Assembly (NCBI GenBank): GCA_020634315.1
Contig: JACKBV010000019.1
Coordinates: 1-64,000 of the forward strand
DNA length: 64,000 nt
From: Ardenticatenaceae bacterium
Lineage (GTDB): Bacteria > Chloroflexota > Anaerolineae > Promineifilales > Promineifilaceae
Direction of reading: 5' to 3'
The notes beneath the pieces are model-generated. The model did not search any database. It saw only the letters and a list, made by a program, of their open reading frames with translations, and was not told the DNA's origin. The translations under genes were made by a program, and so were the position numbers. Position 1 is the stretch's first letter, and every line of letters begins with the position of its first letter. Of the stretch, positions 33,516 through 43,103 are shown piece after piece.

Positions 33516-36500
33516 TTCGCCGCGCCCTCACGATTGGATTGGTTGATGGGGTGCTGTTGAGCTTGGCGGGGTTGTACCCGGCTGTTAGCTTGATTGCACC
33601 TATTTTGTTGCCCGGTTGGCGACGCCCTGTTTCCAACGAATTATTACATGGCTCGTTGTTGATGTTATCGGCAGCCATTATTGTGCCGCTTTTGGCGAGC
33701 TTCGGCGGGCTGGCAGCCCGAAAGACAACTGCACGCTGTGCCAAAGATGGTGCGAAAGCGGGTATTTTGTCTGGGGCAGTTGTTGGCTTGTTTGTGTACA
33801 TGACATTGGTTTCGCCATTGACCGCGTTGGCCGCGTATCGCTACATGTCAGAGTATCATCCCACGTTTTCCATGCCGCTGCCGCCTACGGAGGTGGTGTT
33901 AAGTTATGTGCAAACGTTTAGCAGTTCTGTCCATTTAATTGATCTGACCATCTTGTTGATGGCTATTTTTGGTGGTGTTCAAGGGGCGCTTGTTGGCTGG
34001 CGACAACGAGAGGAACCTTTACCTGAGGAACCTCGTTTGTTCCGTTTGCTTGAGGGGCGGCATCATCCGAAAAGCTGGTTTGTGGGCAATGAAACGGCCG
34101 TTAAATCTGGCCTTCTCGTCGGTGTCACCTTTGGCATCATTGTTTTTGCCACCGTATTCGGCGAATTTTACGTCGGATTCACCCAAGATTGGCCGGAACT
34201 AATGGCTATCATGCAAGAGCACCAGGCTGGCATGTTTGTCACTGGCCCTTTGCAAGAGGCGCTGCCGCTGTTATGGCCGTTTATCTTTCTCGGGTTGCTT
34301 ATTTATGGTGGTGTAGTTGTTGCCCTTATCCGCAACCCTCCTGATTTGTTCAAGGCACGTTTTCGCGCCGTTCTCCTGGCAACCAGCACAATTTTTCTCT
34401 TTTTATTCTCCATTCTCCTGCGTAATCTTTACTTCCTGTTAGGATTAGCGCCATTTGGCTTGTTCCACTGGATGCAGGCAAACCCAGAGATGGCTACCGA
34501 GTTACCGGAAGAGGCCTTGGCGCTGATGCAGACAATCTTCTTTCTGCAAAAGCCGCAAGCTTTATTGTTTGGTGCTCTGATTTTGCCCTGGATCATGTTG
34601 TTGCTGGTTAGTATCTTAGGCTTGTTCTGGGGAAGCTTACAAAGCTTCATTTATATTCCCACCGTCTCCATGTTTATACGCCGTCCGGTGGATAAAGCCG
34701 CCCTCTTGTATCATCGCCTTGTGCGTGAGCCACAGCAGGTGCTGCCGTTAATTTATGGCCTGTTTCACTTCCCCGATGCTTATGATGTTTTGGCTCATCT
34801 CGCTTCGCGTGCGTATCGCTCACAACCAGATGTGGCGCGGTTAGCTGCTGCCTATCACACTTTGAGCAGCAGCCAAAAAACAGAGGATCACCTGCAAACA
34901 ATTCATGCGATCCAAGATGTTTTGGTGGCGCATCCTGATTGGCGTTGGTCGGCTGATCTGGGTTCCGTTTATCGGGCGCTGCATCAAGTGTTATCCGCAC
35001 GCACATTGGAGCAGATTTTGCACATTGATCAGCTGCCACAGCAGCAAACAACCACGCTGCCTCCGGCCATCGTGAAATGTGTGGATGGCATCAGCCGCAT
35101 CATTCACGAATTACATAAAACTGCACAGGTAGACAATCTGTCTACGCAGGCGATTTTCCTGGAAAATGCGCTGGAAGCGATTCATGAGGCACAACGGTAT
35201 GTGAGTGGTGAGTTGAGCAGCTACGGGGAAGTGGGGACTTCTCTGCCTGAGTATATTGCTCTGACAAATGTGCTCGATCATTGGCAAGGCATTGTCCTGG
35301 CGGCGATTAAGCGATTAAAAGGGCGTGCTGATGTGAACTCGCAGTTGCAGTGTAAGCAGTGTGTGCGCACTGCTTCCTTGCCGCTGGTGTGGCAGGTCGC
35401 CAATCATGGGTTAAATGTGGCGCAGCAGGTGCGTTTGCGTGTGCTGCCGGGTGCTGATTATCACAGCAATGACAACGAGGCCTTGATTGACATTTTGCCG
35501 CCAGGGGAGGCGCAGCAGGTTATGATTCCCGTCACCCCGCGCGATGGTGTGCGCCGCATGCGCGTGGAATGGCAAATTATTTATGATGATGCTGTTGATG
35601 CGGCACGCGAGATTACGTTTGGCGACTTGATTGAATTTACTGAACCGGACAAACCGTTTCAGCGTATTTTCCCCATCCCCTACGTTACCGGAACCCCCTT
35701 GAAAACCGATGATGTGTTTGTGGGGCGTGATGATGTGTTTGCCTTCATTCGTGAAAATCTGGTAGGTGCGCATCAAAATAACGTCATTATTTTGCATGGG
35801 CAGCGGCGCACGGGGAAGACGTCGGTGTTGTATCGGCTGGGGCAGGTGATGTCCGATACGCATTATGGCGTTTTGATTGATATGCAAGGGAAACCGGCAC
35901 GCGGTGAAGTGGATTTCCTTTATTCTATTGCTGATGACATTGTTTTTGCGCTGGAAGACCGCGGTGTTGAAGTAGATTTGCCAGACCGTGCTGCTTTTGA
36001 GGCGGAAGGGCCTGAGTTTTATTTTCGCTCGCGTTTTATCCGCAGTTTGTATCCGCATTTGGGAGATAAAAATCTACTGCTCATGTTTGATGAGTTTGAG
36101 GAGTTGCAGCGGCGTGTGGAAGACGGCCGTTTACAGCCAGAAATCTTCCAATTCTTGCGTAACCTGATGCAGCACGAGCGGCGCGTTGATTTTGTCTTCT
36201 CCGGCACGCACAAACTGGAAGATTTAGGCGCGGAATATTGGTCAATTTTATTCAATATTGCTGCGTACAAGCCCATTACCTTCCTCAGCCCTGGCGAAGT
36301 GGAACGATTGATGTTAGAGCCGGTTTTGGCTTATAACGTCGAATATGATCCGCTGGCGATAGACCGTATCATTCACATAACGGCCGGGCATCCTTATTTT
36401 ACGCAGTTGGTGCTGCACGAGATGATTGTTTACCACAACGAAACACAGCGCAATTACCTGACTGTGGCCGATGTGAATCAGGTTCTTGAGCGTATTGTGG

Positions 36501-36790
36501 AACGCGGCGAAGCGCATTTTAAGTATATTTGGTCGGAGTCAACGGAAGAGGAACGGGCTGTGTTGCTCGGTTTCACTGAGTTGATGGTGGGCGAGAAACC
36601 GGCCAATGTTGAAGATTTACGCCGCCTGCTGCATCAACGTGGGCGGGACACGGCCGATGATTGGACTCATGCGTTAGCCAGCCTGGAAGGGCGCGATATT
36701 TTGGCGCGACGTTCACCACGCAGTCAGATTTATCGTTTCAAAGTGGATTTGATCCGTTTGTGGATTGAGCGCACGCGTCCCGCTTTATAG
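33512..36790 (+). CDS. Large membrane-anchored ATPase, partner of the kinase
   Basis: About eight or nine membrane helices lie in residues 1-400. A soluble helical region (about 400-610) and a beta-rich section (about 615-715) follow. The C-terminal ATPase (about 725-1090) has VFVGRDDVFAF, Walker A GQRRTGKTS near 764, Walker B LLLMFDEFEEL, and a winged-helix-like end. This ATPase belongs to the same type as that in the kinase gene. The gene overlap shows translational coupling. A membrane sensor that controls, or is controlled by, the kinase is a reasonable inference. No named family was recognised. Confidence 0.75.
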   Translation: MIRRALTIGLVDGVLLSLAGLYPAVSLIAPILLPGWRRPVSNELLHGSLLMLSAAIIVPLLASFGGLAARKTTARCAKDGAKAGILSGAVVGLFVYMTLVSPLTALAAYRYMSEYHPTFSMPLPPTEVVLSYVQTFSSSVHLIDLTILLMAIFGGVQGALVGWRQREEPLPEEPRLFRLLEGRHHPKSWFVGNETAVKSGLLVGVTFGIIVFATVFGEFYVGFTQDWPELMAIMQEHQAGMFVTGPLQEALPLLWPFIFLGLLIYGGVVVALIRNPPDLFKARFRAVLLATSTIFLFLFSILLRNLYFLLGLAPFGLFHWMQANPEMATELPEEALALMQTIFFLQKPQALLFGALILPWIMLLLVSILGLFWGSLQSFIYIPTVSMFIRRPVDKAALLYHRLVREPQQVLPLIYGLFHFPDAYDVLAHLASRAYRSQPDVARLAAAYHTLSSSQKTEDHLQTIHAIQDVLVAHPDWRWSADLGSVYRALHQVLSARTLEQILHIDQLPQQQTTTLPPAIVKCVDGISRIIHELHKTAQVDNLSTQAIFLENALEAIHEAQRYVSGELSSYGEVGTSLPEYIALTNVLDHWQGIVLAAIKRLKGRADVNSQLQCKQCVRTASLPLVWQVANHGLNVAQQVRLRVLPGADYHSNDNEALIDILPPGEAQQVMIPVTPRDGVRRMRVEWQIIYDDAVDAAREITFGDLIEFTEPDKPFQRIFPIPYVTGTPLKTDDVFVGRDDVFAFIRENLVGAHQNNVIILHGQRRTGKTSVLYRLGQVMSDTHYGVLIDMQGKPARGEVDFLYSIADDIVFALEDRGVEVDLPDRAAFEAEGPEFYFRSRFIRSLYPHLGDKNLLLMFDEFEELQRRVEDGRLQPEIFQFLRNLMQHERRVDFVFSGTHKLEDLGAEYWSILFNIAAYKPITFLSPGEVERLMLEPVLAYNVEYDPLAIDRIIHITAGHPYFTQLVLHEMIVYHNETQRNYLTVADVNQVLERIVERGEAHFKYIWSESTEEERAVLLGFTELMVGEKPANVEDLRRLLHQRGRDTADDWTHALASLEGRDILARRSPRSQIYRFKVDLIRLWIERTRPAL

Positions 36791-36826
36791 GCGAAAATCT
36801 ATCCCCTTGCGAAATTTGTGACAGGT

Positions 36827-38332
36827 TTATACGTTGCGGAAATTGGAAACGGCCGTCCACGGGCCAACTGCTGCTGCATTCCCATTGGCAAGGGGGGTAC
36901 GGCGGCTTTGCTTGCCGCCCCCTTGCAGCAGTTCCAGCGCAGCAAGCGCCAGCCACTCTTCTGAGGACAGGTCTGGGTGGGATTGCCAGGTGGTCATGTG
37001 TTCCGCCAGATAGTTGGTGCTGGTACGGCCGTTGCAAAAATATTCCTCTTCCAAGATAGCCAGCAAATATGGGATGTTGGTTGTCACACCCAAAACGACG
37101 GTGTCGTGCAGCGCACGGATCATTTTGCGGCGTGCCTCTTCCCGATCATGGCCCCAGGTAATGACTTTTGCCAGCATGGGGTCATAGTAGGGCGTCACCT
37201 CGCTGCCTGCTTCAATGCCATCATCCACGCGCACACCAGGGCCAGACGGCCGTTGATACTGCGTAATTTTGCCGATGGAAGGCAGGAAATTATGCGCCGG
37301 GTCTTCCGCGTAAACACGGCATTCAATCGCATGGCCGCGTTGGCGCATATCAGCCTGGGTAAAAGGCAGTCTTTCCCCTTGCGCAATGCGAATTTGCCAT
37401 GTTGCCAGGTCTAAGCCTGTCACCAATTCGGTCACAGGATGTTCCACTTGCAGCCGCGTGTTCATCTCTAAAAAGTAAAAATTCCCTTCGCCATCAACGA
37501 TAAATTCGACTGTGCCTGCGTTGATGTAGTGCGCTGATTGCGCCAACGAAACGGCCGCTGTGGCAATGGCTTCGCGTAGGCTGTTGTCTCGTACCACAGG
37601 GGCAGGGCTTTCTTCAATGATTTTTTGGTGGCGGCGCTGGATGGAGCATTCTCGTTCAAACAAGTGCAGCACGTTGCTATGTGCATCGGCGAGAATTTGA
37701 ATCTCGACATGGTGAATTTCTGTGAAATATTTTTCGATGATGACGTGATCGTCGCCAAAAGCGGATTGCGCTTCGCGTCGCGCGGCCTGTACCGCATCGG
37801 CAAATTCTGCCTCTGCCCAGACGACGCGCATGCCTTTGCCGCCGCCGCCAGCACTGGCCTTGATCAACACCGGGTAGCCAATGGCCGTGGCTGCCGTGCG
37901 TAGTTCGGCGTCTGTTTTGCCTGCGCCATCAACGCCGGGCACAACCGGCACGCTGGCTCTTTGTGCCAGGATGCGGGCGGCTGCTTTGCTGCCCATCATT
38001 TCCATCGCTTCTGGGGTGGGGCCAATGAAGGCGATGCCTTGCTCGGCACAGGCGCGGGCGAAGGCGGCGTTTTCGCTGAGGAAGCCGTAGCCGGGGTGAA
38101 TGGCATCTGCGCCAGATAATCGCGCGATGTCGAGCACTTTTTGCTGGTGAAGGTAAGAGTCAACGGCCGTTACCCCTGCCAACGGATAGCTTTCATCCGC
38201 CAGACGCACCCAGGGTGCGCCAGCATCCGCCTCCGAGTAAATGGCAACGGAGCGAATGTCTAATTCACGACAGGCCAGGAAAAGACGGCGGGCGATTTCG
38301 CCCCGATTTGCTACGAGAATTTTCTTGAACAT
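36827..38332 (-). CDS. accC: Biotin carboxylase (acetyl-CoA/acyl-CoA carboxylase subunit)
   Basis: Carboxylates biotin with ATP and bicarbonate. The N-terminal KKILVANRGEIARR, the ATP-grasp ASAGGGGKGMR, HHVEIQIL, EMNTRLQVEHPVTE and YAEDP segments are all standard. At 501 residues it has no fused biotin carboxyl carrier domain. A carboxyltransferase gene is not adjacent. It is co-directional with the enoyl-CoA hydratase, so a short or branched acyl-CoA carboxylase is an alternative to acetyl-CoA carboxylase. Confidence 0.92.
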   Translation of the reverse strand: MFKKILVANRGEIARRLFLACRELDIRSVAIYSEADAGAPWVRLADESYPLAGVTAVDSYLHQQKVLDIARLSGADAIHPGYGFLSENAAFARACAEQGIAFIGPTPEAMEMMGSKAAARILAQRASVPVVPGVDGAGKTDAELRTAATAIGYPVLIKASAGGGGKGMRVVWAEAEFADAVQAARREAQSAFGDDHVIIEKYFTEIHHVEIQILADAHSNVLHLFERECSIQRRHQKIIEESPAPVVRDNSLREAIATAAVSLAQSAHYINAGTVEFIVDGEGNFYFLEMNTRLQVEHPVTELVTGLDLATWQIRIAQGERLPFTQADMRQRGHAIECRVYAEDPAHNFLPSIGKITQYQRPSGPGVRVDDGIEAGSEVTPYYDPMLAKVITWGHDREEARRKMIRALHDTVVLGVTTNIPYLLAILEEEYFCNGRTSTNYLAEHMTTWQSHPDLSSEEWLALAALELLQGGGKQSRRTPLANGNAAAVGPWTAVSNFRNV

Positions 38333-38389
38333 ACGCGCTTCCTTAAAACAAGCATTTGCTTTGCATCTGGAGACTAAAAATGCAGGTGC

Positions 38390-39214
38390 CTATTGCCATT
38401 GTTTTAGCCATGATTCGGCAAAATCAACGGCCGTTTGTTGCCTGAAGAGGCGACAGGTAGCTGAGCCAACCGGGCCGATGGTCACAGCGCCTGTTTTTTC
38501 AAAATCTGCCCCAATGTCAGGGAAAATGTCGTCGTTAAAGTCGATGTCCTGGTAGGATGTCCAGGTCGCCTGGCCGTTGACCAACAGCGGCGCACCTTGC
38601 CTCATAAACGGCCGTATTCCCGTCCGGTACTCCGCCAGATGAAATGAAGTATTTGTGTCGAATCCCGTCCCCAAAAACAATACGAATCCATCCAAATCAT
38701 AAACACGAGCCAGCGGCGAGCCTTCGCCCAGACTGTTTTCCAGTGTGTGATTCGCTGTCACAAATGGCGCTTCTTTGCCCCAGGCCGCAAATGAAACTTG
38801 TGGGTGATAACTCCGCAGCACATCCGGCCAGGTGCGAAAGAGTTCTGCAATTTTGCCCATGCCGCGTGTGGGCGTCAGCCGGGGGTCAAAGGCAGGCATG
38901 GTGTCTCGGATGAGCTGCTGCCAGGGGCGCGGCACTGGCGGACTGATCCACAGATGCGGATCGGAGTAGTCGCCAGAGTGGGTGGGCATGACGAGTGTGC
39001 CGGTTGATGTCAAAACGTCTTGCAAAGCCTGGATAATAGCAACAGGGCCGCCGTTCACCCATCCCAACGTTTTCATGGAGGCGTGTACCAGCAGTGTCAT
39101 GCCTGCTTCAACGCCAAGCTTTTGCAAATCGACGGCTAAACTTTGCCGCGTGCGCGGCCAGTTGGCTCGTTCGATGGCTTCTGCTTCGTGTGCGATGGCG
39201 CGTTCTTTTGTCAT
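38390..39214 (-). CDS. AAC(3)-family N-acetyltransferase
   Basis: Belongs to the aminoglycoside 3-N-acetyltransferase fold: LLVHASMKTLGWVNGG near residue 42, GTLVMPTHSGDYSDP, TPTRGMGKIAELFR, HPQVSFAAWG, and ENSLGEGSPLARVYDLDG. Relatives such as YokD often have no aminoglycoside activity, so antibiotic resistance is not implied. Its last four bases overlap nothing, but its start overlaps the preceding enoyl-CoA hydratase stop by four bases, which shows a common transcript. Cytosolic. Confidence 0.82.
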   Translation of the reverse strand: MTKERAIAHEAEAIERANWPRTRQSLAVDLQKLGVEAGMTLLVHASMKTLGWVNGGPVAIIQALQDVLTSTGTLVMPTHSGDYSDPHLWISPPVPRPWQQLIRDTMPAFDPRLTPTRGMGKIAELFRTWPDVLRSYHPQVSFAAWGKEAPFVTANHTLENSLGEGSPLARVYDLDGFVLFLGTGFDTNTSFHLAEYRTGIRPFMRQGAPLLVNGQATWTSYQDIDFNDDIFPDIGADFEKTGAVTIGPVGSATCRLFRQQTAVDFAESWLKQWQ

Positions 39215-40017
39215 GAATCGGTTGTGGAGGAATCGGCCGTTTCTTGCCAGTCAGGCCGCCGTTTTTCCAGAAAAGAACTCATCCCCTCGCGCCCTTCGTC
39301 ACTGGCGCGGCGTTGGGCAATTATGTTTGAGGTGTAATCACGCAATGCGCTTTTGGGTTGATAGGCGGCGGTGCGAATCAGCTCTTTAACGGCCGTTTGT
39401 GCTTCCGGCCCCGCCAACAACAATTGTTCGACTCGCTCAGCCACTTTTGCATCCAGCTCTTCTTCGCTGACAACATGATGAACCAGCCCAATTTGCTGTG
39501 CGCGTTGTGCATCAAAGCGCTCACCGGTGAGGAAGAGTTCACGGCCGTTTCCCACGCCAATTTTCGCCAGTACAAATGGCGAAATGACAGCGGGGACAAT
39601 GCCCAGACGCGCTTCGCTAAAAGCAAATTTTGCGCGTGTCACAGCTACGGCAATATCACAGCAGCTTACCAGACCCACGCCGCCGCCGATTGCCGCGCCA
39701 TTGATACGGCCGATAACGGGTTTGGTGCAGCTATCAACTGCTTGCATCAGGTCAAAAATGGCTTGTCCGTCGGCCACGTTTTGTGAGAATGTGTAGTCGG
39801 CGGCGGCCCGCATCTCGTTCAAATCAGCACCGGCACAAAAGGAACGGCCGTTTCCCGTCAACACCACCACGCGCACATCATCCCGTTCATTCACCGCCTT
39901 AAATATTTTTGTTAAAGCGGCAATCAATGCCGTATTCAGGGCATTATGATTTTCTGGTCGGTTCAGCGCCACCGTGACTACTGCTCCAGCTTGCTCCCAG
40001 ACAACCAGTTCATCCAT
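39211..40017 (-). CDS. Enoyl-CoA hydratase/isomerase-family protein
   Basis: Crotonase fold: ALNRPENHNALN at the N-terminus, GNGRSFCAGADLNEM (oxyanion hole), and NGAAIGGGVGLVSCCDIAVA. The segment SEARLGIVPAVISPFV resembles methylglutaconyl-CoA hydratases of leucine breakdown. The 268-residue size is standard. It is the first gene of the minus-strand unit hydratase, N-acetyltransferase, biotin carboxylase. The exact substrate is not determined. Confidence 0.85.
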   Translation of the reverse strand: MDELVVWEQAGAVVTVALNRPENHNALNTALIAALTKIFKAVNERDDVRVVVLTGNGRSFCAGADLNEMRAAADYTFSQNVADGQAIFDLMQAVDSCTKPVIGRINGAAIGGGVGLVSCCDIAVAVTRAKFAFSEARLGIVPAVISPFVLAKIGVGNGRELFLTGERFDAQRAQQIGLVHHVVSEEELDAKVAERVEQLLLAGPEAQTAVKELIRTAAYQPKSALRDYTSNIIAQRRASDEGREGMSSFLEKRRPDWQETADSSTTDS

Positions 40018-40041
40018 TATTCAATCTCCAATTGCTTTTCA

Positions 40042-40075
40042 ACAAAAACGCCCCTCGATTGTAGCGAGGGGCGTT
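40042..40075 (-). terminator. Intrinsic terminator of ftsH
   Basis: On the minus strand AACGCCCCTCG (40075-40065), loop CTACAAT, CGAGGGGCGTT (40057-40047), followed by TTTTTGTT. A perfect 11-bp stem just after the ftsH stop codon. Confidence 0.88.
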
Positions 40076-40102
40076 AGAAAATCAAAAAAGGGAAACAGTC
40101 AC

Positions 40103-42007
40103 CTATTGATCGTATGTAAAGGGTGCCGCTTCTTCAATGACCGGCTGCTCAGGAATCATGCCCTCGTTCATCAGCTTCTCAAACTCGCTGCGGTCAAGGG
40201 TTTCCACTTCCATCAGCAGATTTGCCAAATTCTCCATTTTGTGTCGGTTTTCACGGACAAGGTTCAGTGCACGGCCGTAATTTTCTTCCAAAATACGGCG
40301 CACCTCTTCATCAATGGAACGTGCCGCTTCTTCACTGTAGTCGCGTCCCATCCCCCAGCCCAGTTCACGCCCTAAAAATGGGTTATTGGAATTCTCGCCA
40401 TATGTAGGCAGACCCAACTTGTCCGACATGCCATATTCCATGACCATTGCCCGTGCCATGCGTGTTGCTTGCTGCAAATCATTCGACGCACCGGTTGTGA
40501 TACGGCCGAAAAATATTTCTTCTGCCGCACGCCCACCCAAAGCCATTGAAATGCGATCTTCAAAATATTCACGGCTGTAGACAAAGCGATCTTCAGGCAG
40601 CGGCATCACGTACCCACCCGCGCGTCCACGCGGCACAATGGTGATCTTTTGGACCGGGTCCGTGTTCAACAGATGAAAACTTACAACAGCATGTCCGGCT
40701 TCGTGATAAGCAACCGTTTCTTTGTCCGCTTGACTCATAACCCGGCTTTTCCGTTCCGGCCCCATCACAACGCGGTCAAACGCATCCTGAAACTCTAACA
40801 AGCCGATGGTACGCCGATTACGCCGTGCCGCAAAAATAGCCGCTTCATTTAGTAAGTTTTCCAGGTCTGCGCCAGAAAAACCGGCCGTTAAGCGTGCCAT
40901 GTCGTCAAAACTTACTTCTTTCGCTACCGGCTTGCCGCGTGCATGCACTTTCAGAATCATCTCGCGCCCTTTGATGTCGGGCAAATCGACAAACACCTTG
41001 CGGTCAAAACGGCCGGGGCGCAGCAAAGCGGGGTCAAGAATGTCGGCACGATTCGTGGCAGCCATGACAATGACATTCGTCTCGTTGTCAAAGCCATCCA
41101 TTTCCACCAAAATCTGGTTGAGCGTCTGTTCTCGTTCGTCATGTCCGCCGCCTAAACCTGCACCGCGCTGCCGTCCCACTGCGTCAATTTCATCGACAAA
41201 CACAATGGACGGTGCTGACTGTTTGGCTTTGTCAAACAAGTCACGGACACGGCTGGCACCGACACCAACAAACATTTCGACAAATTCAGAACCAGAAATA
41301 TGGAAGAAGGGAACGCCAGCTTCTCCTGCCACCGCACGCGCCAGCAATGTTTTCCCTGTTCCAGGCGGGCCAACCATGAGGACACCCTTGGGAATGCGTG
41401 CCCCAACTTGCACAAATTTTTCTGGTTCTCGCAAGAACTGGACAACCTCTTGCAATTCTTGTTTGGCTTCCTCAACGCCAGCAACGTCGTCAAACGTGAC
41501 TGTGGGACGATTGGCATCATTGAGATTTTTGGCACGGCTGCGGCCAAAACCAAAAATGCTGTTGCCGCCACCGCCTTGCATCTGCCGGAAGCCGCGCGAG
41601 AAAATCCAAATTAGCAGTAGAAATGGGCCAATGGTGAGGACAATGCTCAGCACATTTTGCCACACTGTCTGGTCATTGATCGCCAGGTCAACATTGTACT
41701 CTTGCAAAGTGTCGGTTGTGACACCGTAAAAAGCGAGCGTCTCTTCCAGACTGCCGCGTGCATCAACTGTTGTCACCAGCTCTTCATTGTTTTCTAGTGT
41801 CAAAGTCAGGCGGCTGCCGGTTAAGGTGACCCGTGTCACGTCGCCAGCTTTGATGCGATTCATCGCTTCTGTCAGGTCAATACGAGCTGCGCTGGCAAAG
41901 CGATTGTTTAGGAAAAAGTTTAGCCCTAAGATAATGGCAAATAGGGCCAGTATCCACACCCATGCTGGAATACCAGGACGTGATTCATTTGGGGGTTGGT
42001 CATCCAT
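40103..42007 (-). CDS. ftsH: ATP-dependent zinc metalloprotease FtsH
   Basis: Membrane-bound AAA protease that degrades damaged membrane and regulatory proteins. Two membrane helices (about 15-33 and 115-140) flank the periplasmic domain. The AAA module contains GPPGTGKT near 212, FVEMFVGVGASRVRDLF and the SRH (LLRPGRFDR). The zinc site HEAGH is near 434-438. The length (634) is normal. A TATAAT on the minus strand at 42137-42132 may be its -10, but the -35 is poor. The upstream gene is an ECF sigma factor. Confidence 0.95.
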   Translation of the reverse strand: MDDQPPNESRPGIPAWVWILALFAIILGLNFFLNNRFASAARIDLTEAMNRIKAGDVTRVTLTGSRLTLTLENNEELVTTVDARGSLEETLAFYGVTTDTLQEYNVDLAINDQTVWQNVLSIVLTIGPFLLLIWIFSRGFRQMQGGGGNSIFGFGRSRAKNLNDANRPTVTFDDVAGVEEAKQELQEVVQFLREPEKFVQVGARIPKGVLMVGPPGTGKTLLARAVAGEAGVPFFHISGSEFVEMFVGVGASRVRDLFDKAKQSAPSIVFVDEIDAVGRQRGAGLGGGHDEREQTLNQILVEMDGFDNETNVIVMAATNRADILDPALLRPGRFDRKVFVDLPDIKGREMILKVHARGKPVAKEVSFDDMARLTAGFSGADLENLLNEAAIFAARRNRRTIGLLEFQDAFDRVVMGPERKSRVMSQADKETVAYHEAGHAVVSFHLLNTDPVQKITIVPRGRAGGYVMPLPEDRFVYSREYFEDRISMALGGRAAEEIFFGRITTGASNDLQQATRMARAMVMEYGMSDKLGLPTYGENSNNPFLGRELGWGMGRDYSEEAARSIDEEVRRILEENYGRALNLVRENRHKMENLANLLMEVETLDRSEFEKLMNEGMIPEQPVIEEAAPFTYDQ

Positions 42008-42146
42008 GATTAATTTTTATGCTCCTCAATATTCTCCTGCTCACAATACGCTTGTGTTTTATGGAGCAGGCTTACTCTTTTACGGGATATTGGTTTATCA
42101 AAACACGAATTCATCAGAGTTGTATAGGACTATTATAAGCGGTTGC

Positions 42147-42800
42147 TTAAAAACTTTCATCATAATAGCGGCGTCGGGACTGCGCGTGCGGCACCGGATA
42201 TTGTGACTTTGCACGCACGGGTACCGGTACGGGTACGGGGGTGGGTGTCGGCGCAAACATCGCTTCCATGATCAATCGTAGATGTTCGCGGGCATATTGC
42301 AGCCTTTTTTTGACAGTGGTCAATGGTAATTGCAATGTTTTAGCAATTTCATTTTGGGAATATCCGCGCAGATAAAACATTTCTGTCACCTCTTGTTCAT
42401 GCTCTGGTAGTGCGCGAATTGCAGCCATTACTTTATCCTGGAGTTCGATGGACTCTATAAGTACGGCAGGTTCATCATCTGTGGACAAATCCGTGGTCAA
42501 ATCAATTGGTTTTGTTGATATTTTATGACTGCGGATAAGGCGGTGACATTGGGAAATGACAATTTGTTTGAACCAGCCAATAAAAGCATCTGGTTCGCGC
42601 AGTTGATGCAGGTTTTGGTAAGCTGTGACGAATGCCTCTTGTGTGGCATCTTGTGCCAGGTGAACGTCGCCTAACACATGATAGGCCCAGACATAAGCTG
42701 CGTCTTGAAACCGACTTACCAGTTCGGAAAAAGCTTCGTGTCTGTACTGACGATCTTTGTGTGATCGTGCATCTTGCACCAATGTTGCTACCGCTTGCAT
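42147..42800 (-). CDS. ECF-type RNA polymerase sigma factor
   Basis: Group IV sigma-70: region 2 (FSELVSRFQDAAYVWAYHVLGDVHLAQDATQEAF) with the core-binding and -10 helices, and region 4 (YSQNEIAKTLQLPLTTVKKRLQYAREHL). An acidic linker separates them. After region 4 comes a tail APTPTPVPVPVPV encoded by a GGTACGG-type microsatellite (about 42217-42250), then RAKSQYPVPHAQ, which is unusual. No anti-sigma factor is recognisable next to it; the small upstream ORF is a candidate only. Confidence 0.85.
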   Translation of the reverse strand: MQAVATLVQDARSHKDRQYRHEAFSELVSRFQDAAYVWAYHVLGDVHLAQDATQEAFVTAYQNLHQLREPDAFIGWFKQIVISQCHRLIRSHKISTKPIDLTTDLSTDDEPAVLIESIELQDKVMAAIRALPEHEQEVTEMFYLRGYSQNEIAKTLQLPLTTVKKRLQYAREHLRLIMEAMFAPTPTPVPVPVPVRAKSQYPVPHAQSRRRYYDESF

Positions 42801-42979
42801 AATGTCTCCGTTTTGCGCGCCAGACGATCCTTTTCAGGATTATCTACTAGTAAAGAGCCAATGATGACAAAAAAGGTGACAAATTCGTCAAATTGGTATT
42901 GTTTCCAGGCGTCAGTCAAATTTTTTATGCGTATCGTTGTTTTATCATCAAGCTTTGGCTCGTCCAAATTCCTGGTCAT
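42788..42979 (-). CDS. Hypothetical small protein upstream of the sigma factor gene
   Basis: A 63-residue ORF overlapping the 5' end of the sigma gene by 13 bases. GAGAG lies five bases before its ATG. The product has an acidic N-terminus and a hydrophobic stretch (FVTFFVIIGSLLV). It could be translationally coupled to the sigma factor or a chance ORF. No family was recognised. Confidence 0.35.
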   Translation of the reverse strand: MTRNLDEPKLDDKTTIRIKNLTDAWKQYQFDEFVTFFVIIGSLLVDNPEKDRLARKTETLCKR

Positions 42980-43103
42980 TCTCTCAGGTTTGTCTTAGTG
43001 GTTGGCCGTAAATAGTTGGTGGAGTGATGTCACCTGGATTATCTATTTTAATGTTAGCGGACTGCTCCTTTCTGTTAATTAGACGATAAAGTTTTGTCGC
43101 TGC

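Noticed and set aside
38390..39214. Acquired aminoglycoside resistance gene
   Set aside because: It has the AAC(3) fold, but its operon overlap with a hydratase and the carboxylase, and normal base composition, fit a housekeeping relative (YokD-like). No mobile element is near.
40806..41729. 307-codon plus-strand ORF within ftsH
   Set aside because: Antisense to the FtsH AAA domain; Ser/Pro/Arg-rich shadow translation.
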